Of a stretch of DNA of 64,000 nt, positions 45,057 to 57,095 are shown piece by piece. The notes under the pieces were generated by a model. It was not told the origin of the DNA and did no database searches. It saw only the letters and a program-made list of their open reading frames with translations. This stretch comes from an uncultured Chlorobiaceae bacterium (GTDB lineage Bacteria > Bacteroidota > Chlorobiia > Chlorobiales > Chlorobiaceae), in contig CAIJPS010000083.1 in assembly GCA_903822595.1 (NCBI GenBank), positions 62,001-126,000 on the forward strand, in the 5' to 3' direction. Numbering within the stretch: position 1 is the first letter of the stretch; each line of letters opens with the position of its first letter. Made by a program: the position numbers and the translations under genes.

Positions 45057-46483
45057 AGGTCCTCCACCGACTGCGGGCCCCATGAATGAATCGGATAGGT
45101 TTCGGGCGGATGGTCGCCAACGGCCTCCCTGATGGCATCAACAATTGCCCATGAGTATTCGACGCTGTCCTGGCGGATAAAGTTCATCTGTTCACCGGCC
45201 ATGGCATCAAGCAACAGACGATGATAGGGGGTCACACCAACCTCGGCAAACGATGTCTTGTAATCGAATTTCATATAGACTGGATCGGTAATCACCGCTT
45301 CACCCGGACGTTTTGCTCCGAACTTGATGGCGATGGTCTCTTCCGGCTGTATACGCAGAATAACCTGGTTGGCCGAATAGCTGCAACTCTCGGCAGGGCC
45401 GAAATAGTTCTGGGGCGGGCACTTGAAGGTAATGACGATTTCGGTCACCGTTTCGGCCAGATTCTTTCCCGCCTTGACATAAAAGGGCACATCTTTCCAG
45501 CGCCAGTTATCGACAAAAAATTTTATTGCCGCAAAGGTCTCAACCGTTGAGTCCGGGGCAACATTTTTTTCAGAGTGGTACCCTTCATACTGGCCGAGAA
45601 CTACCGTTTGCGCAGCATATTCCGGAGTAAAATGGCGAATTGAGCGGAGAAGCTTTGCTTTTTCGTCACGCACCGATTCGGCTGAAAAATCGACCGGCGG
45701 CTCCATGGCAACCGATGCAAGAAGCTGCAGCGCGTGATTCTGCATGATGTCGCGCAGCAGACCGGCCTCTTCGTAGAAGGCACCCCGGTCACGGATACCA
45801 AACGCTTCGGCAATGGTAATGGTTACGCTGGCAATGTTCTGGCGGTTCCACAAGGGCTCAAAAATACCGTTTGAAAAGCGGAAGACCATGATGTTCTGAA
45901 CCGTCTCCTTGCCGAGGTAGTGGTCAATACGGAAAATGCGCTCTTCATGAAAGACCTCACCGATGATGGTATTGAGTTCACGCGCTGTCTGCAAATTCCT
46001 TCCGTATGGCTTTTCAACAATGATTTTCCGCCAACTGCCCGAAGAACAACCCCTTTCTCCAAGACCAACATGCTGCAGGTTCCTGACAATGACTGGCGCC
46101 AAAGCAGGCGGGGTTGCCAGATAGAAAAGAAGATTCCGACAGACAGCAGACTCTCCGGATCCCTCCATAAGCTCTTTTTTCAGAGCATGATACTCCTCGC
46201 ACTGGGCAAAGTCGACCCTCACATAAAAAAGTCTGGCGGAGAAGGATCGAAAACCGGCTTCATCCTGCAGGGATTCAGGGAAGAGAGTGGCCATCTTTTC
46301 GTGCACCTTTACGCGAAACTCTTCGTGAGAAAGAGCAGCACGCCCGACACCAACTATGCGGTACTCATCGGGAAGATGACCCCAAAGGGCAAGCTCATAG
46401 AGTGAAGGAAAGAGTTTGCGGGCAGCCAGGTCGCTGTGTGCACCAAAAATAATAATGGTGCAAGTATCGGGTTTTAGCCGCAT
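45047..46483 (-). CDS. zwf: Glucose-6-phosphate 1-dehydrogenase
   Basis: 478 residues. It oxidises glucose 6-phosphate to the lactone and makes NADPH. The cofactor motif [16 protein letters not shown] is at the start, the substrate and catalytic motif RIDHYLGKE lies near residue 180, and the C-terminal domain is complete. Length is standard. It lies 12 bases after gnd on the same strand, so gnd and zwf form an operon, convergent with pgl. Confidence 0.95.
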   Translation of the reverse strand: MRLKPDTCTIIIFGAHSDLAARKLFPSLYELALWGHLPDEYRIVGVGRAALSHEEFRVKVHEKMATLFPESLQDEAGFRSFSARLFYVRVDFAQCEEYHALKKELMEGSGESAVCRNLLFYLATPPALAPVIVRNLQHVGLGERGCSSGSWRKIIVEKPYGRNLQTARELNTIIGEVFHEERIFRIDHYLGKETVQNIMVFRFSNGIFEPLWNRQNIASVTITIAEAFGIRDRGAFYEEAGLLRDIMQNHALQLLASVAMEPPVDFSAESVRDEKAKLLRSIRHFTPEYAAQTVVLGQYEGYHSEKNVAPDSTVETFAAIKFFVDNWRWKDVPFYVKAGKNLAETVTEIVITFKCPPQNYFGPAESCSYSANQVILRIQPEETIAIKFGAKRPGEAVITDPVYMKFDYKTSFAEVGVTPYHRLLLDAMAGEQMNFIRQDSVEYSWAIVDAIREAVGDHPPETYPIHSWGPQSVEDLYG

Positions 46484-46495
46484 GATGGTGCCCGG

Positions 46496-47395
46496 TTATG
46501 GTTTGTTGATGAAGGCGTGTCCTCCGAACTCATGGCGCAAAGCGGCAACAGCCCGGTCGGATAAATTTTCGTCGGAACGTGAACGGTATCGGTTGAAAAG
46601 CGAGGCGGCAATCACCGGAATCGAAACCTCATGCTCAAGGGCGGCCTCAACCGTCCATCGTCCCTCCCCTGAATCAGCAATGGAACCTTTCAAATAACCA
46701 AGCTTTGGATCTTTCTGCAGTGCCTGCACCATCAGATCCATCAGCCAGCCACGGATCACCGAACCGTGTGCCCAGACCCGTGAAACCTCTGCAAGGTCAA
46801 AATCATAACCACTTGCATCAAGCAGGTTGAACCCTTCACCCATTGCCTGCATCATACCGTACTCAATACCATTGTGAACCATTTTTGCGAAGTGACCGGA
46901 ACCGGAACGGCCCATGTAGCCATACCCGTTTTCCACACAAAGATCAACCAGCAAAGGCTCAAGAAGATCATAAGCTGCTTTTTCGCCACCAACCATGATG
47001 CAGGCACCATGCCGTGCTCCTTCAAGACCTCCACTTGTACCCGCATCAAGAAAGGTTATCCCCTCTTCCCTGAGGCGATCCGCCCTCCGTTCTGAATCCT
47101 TGTAATGTGAATTTCCTCCATCGACAATAATATCGCCCGGCCCAAGCAGAGGAATAAGCTGTTCAAGAGTACTGTCAACCGGGGCACCGGCAGGCACCAT
47201 CAACCAGATCAAACGGGGGGTATCGAGCATACCGGCAAGCTCCTGCAGGGAACCGGCTGCAATTGCCCCTTTTTCCGCCATGGAGGCAACCGCCTGTTCT
47301 GCAAGATCAAAAGCCACAAGCTTGTGACCGCATTCAAGCAGATGCTCCGCCATATTGAAACCCATTTTTCCCAACCCCACAATTCCTGCTTTCAT
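46496..47395 (-). CDS. gnd: 6-phosphogluconate dehydrogenase, short (YqeC/GndA-like) form
   Basis: 299 residues. It decarboxylates 6-phosphogluconate to ribulose 5-phosphate. The Rossmann motif GLGKMGFNMAEHLLECGHKL, the DGGNSHYKDS box, SGGLEGARHG, and the catalytic KMVHNGIEYGMMQ are all present. At about 300 residues it belongs to the short, typically NAD-preferring group, in contrast to the 470-residue NADP enzymes. It leads the gnd-zwf operon. Confidence 0.93.
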   Translation of the reverse strand: MKAGIVGLGKMGFNMAEHLLECGHKLVAFDLAEQAVASMAEKGAIAAGSLQELAGMLDTPRLIWLMVPAGAPVDSTLEQLIPLLGPGDIIVDGGNSHYKDSERRADRLREEGITFLDAGTSGGLEGARHGACIMVGGEKAAYDLLEPLLVDLCVENGYGYMGRSGSGHFAKMVHNGIEYGMMQAMGEGFNLLDASGYDFDLAEVSRVWAHGSVIRGWLMDLMVQALQKDPKLGYLKGSIADSGEGRWTVEAALEHEVSIPVIAASLFNRYRSRSDENLSDRAVAALRHEFGGHAFINKP

Positions 47396-47434
47396 AACGC
47401 TCCGTCAACATTATCACCCAAAATGGCCAACTTC

Positions 47435-48601
47435 TCACCCCTCAACAGCACTCAACACCTCTACATCAGCACTCCTTCCTGAACGATCAACCATCTCCTG
47501 GTACCGATCAATCACAAAGCCGTTGACTGAAGACCATGACTGGGTCTCCGCATAGGCCAAGCCGCAAGCCTTCAATTCCTGATACCGGAGAGAATCGTCA
47601 AGCAATTCAAGGCACTTGCAATAAAAATCACAAACCTTCCCTTCATGAACAACAACTCCTCCAGCCGAACGGTCAACAATGTCCCGACAACCACCGGCAT
47701 CTGAAACAACAACAGGCAAGCCTGACGCAAGAGCTTCGAGCGCAACATTGCAAAAAGCCTCTGTTGTAGAAGGAAAAAGAAAAATATCTCCGGATGCATA
47801 GGCTTCAGGTAACGCCTCTCCTGTGAGATAACCGGTAAAAACCGCTTCTGGCATTCTTCGCTTCATCTCCTCCTCTTCTGGACCGGAACCAATCATGACG
47901 AAGCGTACCTTGTCGGCATATTCGCCCTGCATAAAACGGTCGTACACCCTCATAACAACCTCGATATCTTTGTAGAGGACAAAGCGTCCGGCATAGACAA
48001 TAACAGTTCGGCCTGTCGCATTCCACACAGAGCGAAGTTTTTCAGAACGACGGCGTGGATCAAAAAGCTCCTTGTCAACTCCCCTCGACCAGATTTCGAT
48101 GTTTCTGATATGATAATCGGCCAGCTTCAAACGGACACTCTCGTTAGGGGCCAGCACAATATTGCTGCTGTTGTAAAACCAGGTCAGATATTTCCAGGCC
48201 GGCCTCACGGCAAAACCAAGGCTGTAGTAACTGAAATAGGAGGGGAAATCGGTATGAAAAGCGGAGGCTACCGGAATATCTCTTTTTCTGGCGTAGAGAA
48301 GAAACTCCCGCCCGACAATATCAGGAGTCGAAATATGCACCATATCGGGCGCAAACAGCTCAATCTGTCGACGGATTTCACGCGTGAAAAAGCCAAGTTT
48401 ATAGTCAGGATAAAGAGGAATCGGCACAGAAGGCACCCTGTGCACGGTCAAACCGTTGTGGTTATCCCCCTTTGAAACATCGGGCGACCACACGACTACC
48501 TTGTGACCATTTTTCCTTAATGAAGAAACAAGCTGATAGATGGATTTTACAGCACCGTCCTTGTCCCTGACATAAGTCCCCGAGTATAAGGCAATCTTCA
48601 T
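47435..48601 (-). CDS. Glycosyltransferase family 4
   Basis: 388 residues. GT-B fold. The N-terminal domain opens MKIALYSGTYVRDKDGAV and carries HISTPDIVG and AFHTDFPSYF; the C-terminal domain carries YAGRFVLYKDIEVVMRVY and the nucleotide-sugar motif FPSTTEAFCNVALEALASGLPVV (E-x7-E type). Close relatives include mannosyl- and sulfoquinovosyl-lipid synthases. Lipid or polysaccharide glycosylation is likely; the acceptor is unknown. The start is ATG 48601; a TTG three codons upstream also keeps the frame. Confidence 0.85.
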   Translation of the reverse strand: MKIALYSGTYVRDKDGAVKSIYQLVSSLRKNGHKVVVWSPDVSKGDNHNGLTVHRVPSVPIPLYPDYKLGFFTREIRRQIELFAPDMVHISTPDIVGREFLLYARKRDIPVASAFHTDFPSYFSYYSLGFAVRPAWKYLTWFYNSSNIVLAPNESVRLKLADYHIRNIEIWSRGVDKELFDPRRRSEKLRSVWNATGRTVIVYAGRFVLYKDIEVVMRVYDRFMQGEYADKVRFVMIGSGPEEEEMKRRMPEAVFTGYLTGEALPEAYASGDIFLFPSTTEAFCNVALEALASGLPVVVSDAGGCRDIVDRSAGGVVVHEGKVCDFYCKCLELLDDSLRYQELKACGLAYAETQSWSSVNGFVIDRYQEMVDRSGRSADVEVLSAVEG

Positions 48602-48732
48602 AAGAGACAAAAATACAGACTAAAGCAATTCGGTTTTCATACTGCCCGGATCATGAAAAAAAATGGTGACCTGCCAGCAATCCTGAATCAAAGGTAACAT
48701 TTCCCCTGAAAAACCCATCATCCCCAGCCCAT

Positions 48733-49203
48733 TCACTTCAATACAAGAGAGAGCTTTGCCACCTTTGGATGTACCAGCCTCTTGTAACTTTCGTAGGAGA
48801 GCCGCAGCAGTTCCGTATGGGCACCAGCGTTAAAGGCTATTTCATCATCGTCTTCAAGCTCTTCCGATACATAGACCTCCATACCGTAAAGATTGCCGAA
48901 AGGCGGCATGGCACCAATCTCGCATTCAGGAAACAATCCGGCAAATTCTTTCTCTCCGGCAAGCTCCACATCCCTTGTTCCGGTCAACTCACGTAAAAGT
49001 TCAAAGTCAAGCTGACGGGAAGCAGGCAGAACAACCATAGCCATTTTTCCGGCAATAGTGACGATGACTGTTTTCGCCAGCTCTTTTCCCGGAACATGAG
49101 CGGCTGCGGCTATCTCCTGTGCTGTATAGGCAGGAGAGTGGCTGACCACAAAATACTTGACGGCGTGGTTGTCAAGAAACTCCCTCAATTTGCGGATAGG
49201 CAT
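48733..49203 (-). CDS. YbaK/ProX-type aminoacyl-tRNA deacylase
   Basis: 156 residues. The fold is recognised by KYFVVSHSPAYTAQEIAAAAHV, GKELAKTVIV and LPPSRQLDF-like VLPASRQLDF. Members remove wrongly attached amino acids from tRNAs (usually Ala or Cys from tRNA-Pro, or related cases). The conserved Lys of the GKELAKTV motif is present. It probably stands alone. Confidence 0.85.
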   Translation of the reverse strand: MPIRKLREFLDNHAVKYFVVSHSPAYTAQEIAAAAHVPGKELAKTVIVTIAGKMAMVVLPASRQLDFELLRELTGTRDVELAGEKEFAGLFPECEIGAMPPFGNLYGMEVYVSEELEDDDEIAFNAGAHTELLRLSYESYKRLVHPKVAKLSLVLK

Positions 49204-49285
49204 GGTACCCTCCTTGATTAAACAGTTACAAGATTTCCACTACTCATAAAGTAACACATTACTGCAATTCGACAAAGCCGCACCA

Positions 49286-50047
49286 CTACCTCTTTGCGTC
49301 TATCCATGTTTTAAGCGCAGGAAAAGCCGTCTGGTAACCAGCCTCAATGATATCCGGGATCTGACCGAAATCAATCAGATTAAATGTTGATAGATTTGGG
49401 GTGATACATAAATCCGCATCCGCCATCTGTATGGCTGTCATGTTGGTAAGTGAGCTGTAGAAGGCGTTCAGCAGAACTCCGATAATATTATCCGGCTTTT
49501 TAAAGGCATGACAGGCCAGAAGATCGACACTGATAATTGATTCGGCACCGCTTTCGAGCAGCGGGGAAACCGGTACATTTTCCACAAGCATTCCATCGAC
49601 AAGAAGCGATCCCAAATAGTCGACTGGTCGGAAAAGACCGGGAATACAACTGCTTGCCATCACAGCGGCGGCCACATCACCTCCACTGAAAACCACTTTT
49701 TTGCCCGTCCCGATATCGGTCGCAACCATTGAGAGCGGTATTTGGGCCTCACTGATATCTCGCTCTCCGAGCAGTTCAGTGACCATGGCTCCAAATTTTT
49801 TGTTCGTCAGGATACCATACTGCGAAAGCGACAGGCTCGACAGATCAAACCAGTCAATATCAAAGGCAATATCCCGAATATCCTGCCAGCTTTTGCCAAA
49901 AGCGTAAAGCGCTGCAATAAATGCACCGATACTGGTACCGCTGACCATCGAAACCGTGATCTGCAATTCGGTCAGTGCCCTGAGCACACCAACATGGGCA
50001 GCACCAAGAACCGCACCACCCCCGAGTGCAAGAGCTGTTTTTTTCAT
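49286..50047 (-). CDS. Patatin-like phospholipase (RssA type)
   Basis: 253 residues. It has the oxyanion glycines [14 protein letters not shown], the nucleophile elbow GTSIG with Ser39, and the dyad Asp151 in [12 protein letters not shown]. It should hydrolyse lipid acyl groups at or near the cytoplasmic membrane. It overlaps the aldehyde dehydrogenase end by four bases (ATGA). The pair could clean up lipids and the fatty aldehydes they yield, which is inference. Confidence 0.88.
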   Translation of the reverse strand: MKKTALALGGGAVLGAAHVGVLRALTELQITVSMVSGTSIGAFIAALYAFGKSWQDIRDIAFDIDWFDLSSLSLSQYGILTNKKFGAMVTELLGERDISEAQIPLSMVATDIGTGKKVVFSGGDVAAAVMASSCIPGLFRPVDYLGSLLVDGMLVENVPVSPLLESGAESIISVDLLACHAFKKPDNIIGVLLNAFYSSLTNMTAIQMADADLCITPNLSTFNLIDFGQIPDIIEAGYQTAFPALKTWIDAKR

Positions 50048-51435
50048 ACCTGAAAAAAAGTAACAAGGCGTTTAAGAAAGCTGAATTTGCGGCGGCTGTA
50101 GGGAGGATAACGCAGATCGGGATCGGGAAAGAGCGAGCGGCGCAAAAGGCTTCGTTGAAAGGAAAAGGTTTCAAACCCCGCCTTGCCATGGCAAGTACCA
50201 AATCCGCTCTGGCCAAACCCTCCGAAAGGAAGTTTGTGCATTGCCGCCTGGAAAAGAAGATCATTGATGCACACTCCGCCTGAACGGGAGTGACGCACAA
50301 CCCGATCCTGTACAGCCGGGTCGGACGAAAAAAGATAGAGTGCAAGCGGATCATCTACGCGACGAATAATATCCAGTGCTTCTGAAAGCTCCGTATAGAC
50401 AATGACTGGCAGAAGAGGCCCAAAAATCTCCGACTCCATGACCGGAGACATTGGCGTCACTCCCCGAAGAATGGTTGGAGCAATGTAACGCTCTTCCAAT
50501 TCGCTCTTACCCCCGCTCCAGGCCGGAGAACCGACAAGAAGTTTTTCGAGCCGCAAAAAATGATCCTGGTTGATAATGCGGGGATAATCGGGGCTCAGGC
50601 GGGGATCATCACCGTAAAAGTGTGTAATGGCTTCCTGCATCTGACGGAGCAACTCCGCCTCGCACCTCTCATGAACCAGAACATAATCCGGTGCAAGGCA
50701 GGTCTGACCACCGTTTAAAAACTTGGCCCACACAATTCTGCGGGCCGCCACCCTGAGGTCACTCCTCTCTTCGACAATACAGGGACATTTCCCTCCGAGT
50801 TCGATTGTCAAAGGAGTAAGATGGCGGGCTGCGGCAAGCATCACCTCCCGACCTGTCGAGCGGCTTCCGGTAAAGAAGAGATAGCCAAAACGCTCGGCAA
50901 GCAGTGCCTTTGCCTCTTCCACACCTCCCTCAATCACCGTGATCGCACTCCGGTCAAGATAGTGGCCCAGCCCTTCGGCAATGAGCGCAGCACTGCGGGG
51001 AGCGTGTTCAGAAGGTTTGACAACCGCACAGTTACCGGCAGCAATGGCGCTGATAAGGGGAGCAAGACAAAGATTAAAGGGGTAATTCCATGCCCCGATG
51101 ATGAGTACGACTCCAAAGGGTTCACGGGAACAGGAGCCTGTTGCAGGCTGATAGATCAAGGGCACAAAAACCTTTCGCGGCTTCATCCACGATTTCAGAT
51201 GCTTCAGGGCAAAGCGAATTTCGCCACGAAGATATCCCGTTTCGGTTAAAAAAGTCTCAGCCGGGGACTTCCGGAAATCATCATGCACAGCAGCAGCAAT
51301 CTCCCCTTCACGTTCAATGAGAAATCGTTCAAGTGCCAGAAGCTGCGACCGCCTCCACCGGAGATCGCGGGTTTTACCGCTCTCAAACGTCTCTCTTAAT
51401 ACCGCCAACTCAGGAAAAGCCTGATCTTTTTGCAT
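50044..51435 (-). CDS. Aldehyde dehydrogenase, class 3-like
   Basis: 463 residues, shorter than the common 490-500 and typical of the class 3 (fatty or aromatic aldehyde) group. The catalytic Glu212 is in IELGGKCP and Cys246 in [14 protein letters not shown]-binding segments GAWNYPFNL and [11 protein letters not shown] are present. The last 20 residues are basic and hydrophobic ([16 protein letters not shown]), which may hold it to the membrane as in fatty aldehyde dehydrogenases. It is translationally coupled to the patatin gene. Confidence 0.92.
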   Translation of the reverse strand: MQKDQAFPELAVLRETFESGKTRDLRWRRSQLLALERFLIEREGEIAAAVHDDFRKSPAETFLTETGYLRGEIRFALKHLKSWMKPRKVFVPLIYQPATGSCSREPFGVVLIIGAWNYPFNLCLAPLISAIAAGNCAVVKPSEHAPRSAALIAEGLGHYLDRSAITVIEGGVEEAKALLAERFGYLFFTGSRSTGREVMLAAARHLTPLTIELGGKCPCIVEERSDLRVAARRIVWAKFLNGGQTCLAPDYVLVHERCEAELLRQMQEAITHFYGDDPRLSPDYPRIINQDHFLRLEKLLVGSPAWSGGKSELEERYIAPTILRGVTPMSPVMESEIFGPLLPVIVYTELSEALDIIRRVDDPLALYLFSSDPAVQDRVVRHSRSGGVCINDLLFQAAMHKLPFGGFGQSGFGTCHGKAGFETFSFQRSLLRRSLFPDPDLRYPPYSRRKFSFLKRLVTFFQV

Positions 51436-51612
51436 GAGGATGGAATAAAATCATCCGAAAAAAGCTTCTGCCCACAATGTAACGATAAAAAACGGCTTCC
51501 GCCGAGCCGGTTCCTCCTTGCTGCATCTGGTGTTTTGCCGGGCACTATCTGTTGAGTACATTACTTTACAAATTGCGCTTTTACAAAAATCTTTACCCTA
51601 ATAGCACTCTTT

Positions 51613-52371
51613 ATGGAATGGATTACGCAGCCGGAAGCCTGGATTGCCCTGGCAACCTTAACGGCTCTTGAAATTGTTCTCGGCATCGACAACATTATCT
51701 TTCTCTCTATTATCGTCGGGCGGCTGCCGGAACAGCAGCGTGGAAAGGGAAGAATTATCGGGCTTGGTCTTGCCATGCTGACCAGAATCGCCCTCTTGCT
51801 CTCAATTACCTGGGTTATGGGACTTACAGGCGATCTGTTTACCGTACTGAATCACCATGTATCAGGACGTGACCTGATTCTGATTGGCGGGGGACTTTTC
51901 CTGCTTGCAAAAAGTACACAGGAAATTCACCAGAGCCTTGAGGGAGCTGAAGAAGAGACAAAAAAAAGCGGTTCAAAAGGAAGCTTTATCTTCATTATGC
52001 TGCAGATTGCCGTTATCGATATTGTTTTTTCGCTTGACTCGGTCATTACTGCCGTGGGCCTTGCCAAAGATGTCGAAGTGATGATCATCGCCATCATGAT
52101 CTCTATCGCCATCATGATGCTTGCCGCCAAATCGATCAGTGAGTTCGTTGAAGCACACCCGACCATCAAGATGCTTGCCCTGAGCTTTCTTATTCTTGTC
52201 GGAGTCACCTTGCTTGCCGAGGGTGCCGGTTTTGAAATCCCGAGAGGGTACATCTATTTTGCCATGGCATTTTCCGTCTCGGTTGAAATGCTCAATATCC
52301 GTCTGCGCAAAAAAGCCGAGAAACCTGTCCACCTTCATCCCACCATGAATATTGACGGCGACGGTGCCTGA
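51613..52371 (+). CDS. TerC-family integral membrane protein
   Basis: 252 residues, about seven transmembrane helices. Family blocks are clear: [18 protein letters not shown] near the start and [17 protein letters not shown] in the middle, both with membrane-embedded acidic residues thought to bind metal ions. TerC proteins are linked to tellurite resistance and, more generally, to manganese homeostasis. A terminator follows 24 bases after the stop, so it is monocistronic. Confidence 0.93.
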   Translation: MEWITQPEAWIALATLTALEIVLGIDNIIFLSIIVGRLPEQQRGKGRIIGLGLAMLTRIALLLSITWVMGLTGDLFTVLNHHVSGRDLILIGGGLFLLAKSTQEIHQSLEGAEEETKKSGSKGSFIFIMLQIAVIDIVFSLDSVITAVGLAKDVEVMIIAIMISIAIMMLAAKSISEFVEAHPTIKMLALSFLILVGVTLLAEGAGFEIPRGYIYFAMAFSVSVEMLNIRLRKKAEKPVHLHPTMNIDGDGA

Positions 52372-52394
52372 ACAATCTCCCTGTTCTAAAGTTT

Positions 52395-52434
52395 AAACCC
52401 CTGCAAAACGATCGTTATGTTGCAGGGGTTTTGT
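52395..52434 (+). terminator. Rho-independent terminator after terC
   Basis: AAACCCCTGCAA (52395-52406) pairs with TTGCAGGGGTTT (52420-52431), then a further T. A 13-base loop separates the arms. It lies between the terC-like gene and the Lon-related gene, both on the plus strand. Confidence 0.9.
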
Positions 52435-52496
52435 ACATTACGGGAAGGAGACAGAACCCGCAAAAGATCAACCTCATTGCAAAGGAACGATCAGAT

Positions 52497-54920
52497 ATGG
52501 CTCTACCTGCAAAACTCACTCCAGAAAAACTTTACAGAACCTGTAACCCACAGGAGTTCAGTTTCGAGACTACTGCGGAGCTGGACGGCCATGTCAACGC
52601 TACCGGTCAGGAACGTGCTATCGATGCCATAACTTTCAGCATGGGCATCCGGCATGATGGCTTCAACCTCTTTGCCCTCGGCCCCAACGGTACAGGCAAG
52701 CAGAGCTCTATCATGCACTTTCTTGCAGATATTGCCCCCAATGCACCGACCCCTTCCGACTGGTGCTATGTCAACAATTTTGAAAACCCCCGTAAGCCCA
52801 AGGCACTGAAACTCCCTGCGGGAAAAGGCTCCTCCCTTTCCCGTGATATGGAACACCTTGTCGAAGCACTTTTTACCGTCATACCGGCGGCGTTCAGCAG
52901 TGAAGAGTACCAGGCCCAGGAAAAAGATATCCGTGAAACATTTCAGGAACAGCAGGGAGAATCGATCGGCGAACTCGAAAAAAAAGCTGTCGAAAACAAT
53001 ATTGCACTCATCAGAACACCAGCCGGATTTGCCTTTGCTCCCATGAAAAACGGAGAAGTGGTTAAACCCGAAGAGTTCATGCTGCTGAAACAGGAGGAAC
53101 GGGATGCTATCGATGAAGAGATCACCACACTGAAAACCGCGATGCAGTCCATCCTGGCCCAGATACCCAAATGGCAACGTGAAACCCAGGAAAAGATCAA
53201 GGAGCTGAACCGCAACATAGCGAGTTTTGCCGTAAAGCCACTGATTGCTGAACTCAGAAACAGCTATGAGTCACTCCAAGAGGTGACAACCTATCTGGAT
53301 GCGCTGGAAAACGACGTTATCGAAAACTTTGACAAGTTTCTGGAAAAAGAGAGTGATCAACGGGAGTTGTTTCCTGGAATGGCTCCCGACAGATTCTTGC
53401 AAGGAGGTTCATCGTTTAACCGTTACCGGGTCAACGTCATTGTCGACAACAGCAAAAGCGAAGGCGCTCCCGTCGTCTATGAAGACAAACCTGCATGTTA
53501 TAACCTCGTTGGTGACATTGAGCATATTTCGCAGATGGGTACACTGGTCACCGACTTCACCCTGATCAAGCAGGGAGCGCTCCACCGGGCCAACGGCGGC
53601 TATCTGCTCATCGATGCAAGGCGGCTGCTGATGGAACCCCTTGCCTACGAGGCGCTGAAAAAAGCCCTGCGAACACGCCATATTCGCATTGAATCGCTGG
53701 CGCAGCTCTACAGCCTTGTCAGCACGGTCTCACTTGAACCCGAACCGATTCCGCTCGATGTCAAGGTCATTTTGCTCGGAGAGCGCAGCCTCTACTACCT
53801 CCTCACGGTGTATGACCCGGACTTTACCGAACTCTTCAAGGTGGCAGCGGATTTTGAAGATGAACTGCCGGTCGACAATGCAGGAAAACTCTTTTATGCC
53901 TACATTATCAGTTCGATTGCCAAAAAAGATGGCCTTCGTCATTTTGACAGGGGCGCTGTGGCAAGGGTGGTCGAACATGGCTGCCGGATCTCGGGTGACT
54001 CCACAAAACTGACGGCACATCTGCAGAGTATCTGTGATCTGGTTCATGAGGCCGAGTACTATGCCACATCGGAAAAGAGAGAGCATGTGGAAGCACGAGA
54101 TGTCCAGCACGCCATTGACGCAAAAACAGTACGCGCCTCACGAATCCGTGAAAAGATCAGGGAGGCAACGCTGAAAAACGCCATTCTTATCGATACGGCG
54201 TCAGAAAAAATTGGACAGATCAACGGCCTTGCCATTTACTCACCCGGCGGGCAGAGCTTCGGACATCCGGGAAGAATCACGGCAAGAGTGCGGCTCGGAA
54301 AAGGTGAGGTTATTGACATTGAGCGCGAAGTTGAAATGGGAGGGCCTATCCACTCAAAAGGGGTGATGATCCTTTCCGGTTTTCTCGGCGCACGGTTTGG
54401 CATCAATCAACCGCTCTCGCTCACCGCCTCGCTGGTCTTCGAACAATCATACAGCGGCGTGGAAGGCGACAGCGCATCCTCTACCGAGTTATATGCCCTG
54501 CTCTCAGCCATCTCAGGAGCTCCTATAGGGCAATGGTTTGCCGTAACCGGCTCAGTCAACCAGTTTGGTGAGGTACAGGCAATTGGAGGGGTCAACGAAA
54601 AAATCGAAGGCTTTTTCGACCTCTGCCAGGCGAGAGGACTCTCCGGAAAGCAGGGTGTGCTCATACCGGCATCAAACGTTGAAAATCTCATGCTCCGCAG
54701 TGACGTGATTGAAGCCGTCAGAAACGGACTTTTCGCAGTGTTCCCCGTAACCCATGTTGATGAAGGGATTGAAATTCTGACCGGCATCCCCGCCGGGGAA
54801 CTCGATTCAAGCGGCAACTATCCTCCCGACAGCATCAACGGCATGGCTGTTGCACGACTCGGCGAGATGGCTGAAAAACTCAAACAATTCAGCGAATCAT
54901 CCAGCGAAGATGAAGAGTAA
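52497..54920 (+). CDS. Lon-related (LonB-like) ATP-dependent protease
   Basis: 807 residues. The Walker A motif GPNGTGKQS is near residue 65. A long insert with coiled-coil character spans about 130-290. The C-terminal protease domain has the Ser-Lys dyad: Ser659 in EGDSASS and Lys702 in [10 protein letters not shown], 43 residues apart, the same spacing as in Lon. It is a cytosolic AAA+ protease that degrades damaged or regulatory proteins. I start at ATG 52497, with AAGGAACGA upstream; the longer frame begins inside the terminator region. Its end overlaps the USP gene by 11 bases. Confidence 0.93.
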   Translation: MALPAKLTPEKLYRTCNPQEFSFETTAELDGHVNATGQERAIDAITFSMGIRHDGFNLFALGPNGTGKQSSIMHFLADIAPNAPTPSDWCYVNNFENPRKPKALKLPAGKGSSLSRDMEHLVEALFTVIPAAFSSEEYQAQEKDIRETFQEQQGESIGELEKKAVENNIALIRTPAGFAFAPMKNGEVVKPEEFMLLKQEERDAIDEEITTLKTAMQSILAQIPKWQRETQEKIKELNRNIASFAVKPLIAELRNSYESLQEVTTYLDALENDVIENFDKFLEKESDQRELFPGMAPDRFLQGGSSFNRYRVNVIVDNSKSEGAPVVYEDKPACYNLVGDIEHISQMGTLVTDFTLIKQGALHRANGGYLLIDARRLLMEPLAYEALKKALRTRHIRIESLAQLYSLVSTVSLEPEPIPLDVKVILLGERSLYYLLTVYDPDFTELFKVAADFEDELPVDNAGKLFYAYIISSIAKKDGLRHFDRGAVARVVEHGCRISGDSTKLTAHLQSICDLVHEAEYYATSEKREHVEARDVQHAIDAKTVRASRIREKIREATLKNAILIDTASEKIGQINGLAIYSPGGQSFGHPGRITARVRLGKGEVIDIEREVEMGGPIHSKGVMILSGFLGARFGINQPLSLTASLVFEQSYSGVEGDSASSTELYALLSAISGAPIGQWFAVTGSVNQFGEVQAIGGVNEKIEGFFDLCQARGLSGKQGVLIPASNVENLMLRSDVIEAVRNGLFAVFPVTHVDEGIEILTGIPAGELDSSGNYPPDSINGMAVARLGEMAEKLKQFSESSSEDEE

Positions 54921-55740
54921 CCTGATCCGCCATATCGCCGTTGCTCTCGACTGTTCACCGCACAGCATCGCATCTCTGGCAGCCGCTGCTGAACTTGCCC
55001 GGTGGATGCACGCCGATCTGAGAGGAATTTTTGTTGAAGACATCAACCTGCTGCGGATGGCCGAACTACCCTGCAGCCATGAAATCCGCATCTATACCGC
55101 CGAAGCTGAAAAAATGGAGCTGCTGCCGCTTGAACGCTCACTGAAACGACAGGCACGAGAGGCCGAAAGTGCATTGCAGCGCATAGCCGAAGAGCTCATG
55201 GTGGAACACTCGTTCAGGGTATACCGCGGATTGGTGCCCGCAGAGGTCATTCTCGCCGCCCATGAAGCAGACCTGCTTGTCCTCGGTCGCAGCGGACGGT
55301 CACCCTCCTGCCGCAAAGGACTCGGCTCAACGGCAAGAAAAGCGCTCGCCGAAGGAAAAAGACCGCTGCTGCTCATGCGTACCGGTTTTACCGCAAAAGA
55401 GTGGCCGGTGCTGGTGCTCTATGATGGCTCCAAAGGATCACAACAGGCTCTCGCCACCGCCCTCGATCTGGCACAACCCGGCATCACACTCAACATACTG
55501 ATCCTTGGAGAGACCCCCGAAGAGGCACTGGTGATGGAGCAAGAACTTTCCTCCACCATAACGCTACCGGATACCGTTATTGAGTACCACCACCTCCCTC
55601 TTCATGACGGAAAAACGCTGGCCCGATACATCCGCTTGGCCGATTCAGGCCTGCTCGTGCTGAGCGACAGGATGAAACTGCCGGTAGAAACCGTGCACAA
55701 CCTCATTAATGAAATTGATTATCCTGTGCTGCTGGTGTAA
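54910..55740 (+). CDS. Universal stress protein, two tandem UspA domains
   Basis: 276 residues. The first domain (1-155) opens [25 protein letters not shown] and carries the nucleotide-binding tail VLGRSGRSP; the second domain (about 165-276) is shorter and less complete. USPs bind ATP or act as stress chaperones in the cytosol. Its start lies inside the end of the Lon-like gene, so the two are translated together. That suggests a shared role in stress. Confidence 0.82.
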   Translation: MKSNLIRHIAVALDCSPHSIASLAAAAELARWMHADLRGIFVEDINLLRMAELPCSHEIRIYTAEAEKMELLPLERSLKRQAREAESALQRIAEELMVEHSFRVYRGLVPAEVILAAHEADLLVLGRSGRSPSCRKGLGSTARKALAEGKRPLLLMRTGFTAKEWPVLVLYDGSKGSQQALATALDLAQPGITLNILILGETPEEALVMEQELSSTITLPDTVIEYHHLPLHDGKTLARYIRLADSGLLVLSDRMKLPVETVHNLINEIDYPVLLV

Positions 55741-56024
55741 TGCGGTTTCTCTCAAAATAAAATCAGTGCTGTAATGCATGAAAACATTGTTTTTGTCATA
55801 TTTAAAAACAACAACATGAGGCTTTTTATTTTCTTTAGCCTCAAAAGTGCCGGCAATTACAGCGTTTTGCATAAGCGCTCAACAAGAATAGATTCCGTAA
55901 TAAAAAGACCATACAGTAAACAGATTATCAGTTAAACAATGGCTTGTTTCGGTAAGGATTACCGATTGACTTGTTGTTGAGAGCTTATTACTCAGAATAA
56001 TTAATCTTAAAACGAGGAAGATGC

Positions 56025-56855
56025 ATGAACATCAAAGTGTTACTTACATCGCTAGTATTGGCGGCATTCATTCCTGATGGCGTTGGGACAACGATGGCAA
56101 AAGGTAAGTTACACATAACTCATAAATCCGATCAAGCAACAAATAAATACTTAATTCCAGAATCTTTTAATACCGAATTATCTACACTTCCAGTTGGTTA
56201 TACCGGGGAAAATATAGACGCTCTTTACAAACACTTATCTCAGTTAATTCCACCAAAAGATGAGTTTGAGAAAACCGAAGCATACCTGCAGCGACTGAAC
56301 ACAAACACACCAAAGCAACTATTCGCTTTTTTGAATAATTCTTATGATGTCTTCAACTCTTTAACATATAACCCAGATAGCGAAACTGTAACCGTATCCA
56401 TAAATCAATTAGGATGTATTGTCGGAAGCCCATCAATTGAAATTAAAAATATAACATCAAGTGTTGAAAAATATAAAACAAGAAATAAATTTGGAGCAAA
56501 TTTTGTCGCTACCAGTTATACCATATTTGATTACGCTATTTATCCTGTTAATTATTATAGTATTCGAGACATTTGCTTTAAAATAAACACAGATGAAGCG
56601 CGAGATTTAAAACAAAACTACGGAATTTTATATATTTGCAAAATAACACCATCAAACCCAACACCTCATAACAGAAAATCTCAGCAAATTAGCTGGAGTA
56701 ACAGCGACATGACTTATAGTGATGCAACTTTTTCACGCCCCGATAGACACATTAATTTTATTTTTTCAATAAATATCACTCTTTACCAGATATGGGTTTT
56801 TAACAAAAAAACTGGCATCATTTATGCGAAAGATGTAATTGCACCATTATTGTAA
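56025..56855 (+). CDS. Secreted or periplasmic orphan protein in an AT-rich insert
   Basis: 276 residues. A signal peptide (about 1-25) ends near TTMAKG. The mature part is Asn- and Tyr-rich with many beta-like stretches and two widely spaced Cys residues near the middle. No family recognised. The AT content is far higher than that of the flanking Lon and methyltransferase genes, and codon choice differs, so it was probably acquired. A GAGGA site precedes the ATG. The 284 bases upstream and 240 downstream hold no gene; a 7-bp hairpin (TGAGGCT with AGCCTCA, 55817-55843) lies upstream. Confidence 0.6.
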   Translation: MNIKVLLTSLVLAAFIPDGVGTTMAKGKLHITHKSDQATNKYLIPESFNTELSTLPVGYTGENIDALYKHLSQLIPPKDEFEKTEAYLQRLNTNTPKQLFAFLNNSYDVFNSLTYNPDSETVTVSINQLGCIVGSPSIEIKNITSSVEKYKTRNKFGANFVATSYTIFDYAIYPVNYYSIRDICFKINTDEARDLKQNYGILYICKITPSNPTPHNRKSQQISWSNSDMTYSDATFSRPDRHINFIFSINITLYQIWVFNKKTGIIYAKDVIAPLL

Positions 56856-57095
56856 ACGATCACTAATAATCCGTTCCATAATCCTAACCGAAACGGATCA
56901 ATATTTAGCCAACATATTTTTCAAGAGTTTAAACATTTTTTCATGATTTACATATGTATCTTTTTTTCTCAGAGCCAATTCATGCAGAGTGTTTATGCAA
57001 AGCTATTAGTAACTATTCTTCCTTAACAAACCTCAAAACACAATACTACTGGGTTTTTTGCTATAAAAATTCAACAAAAACAACAATATTACCTT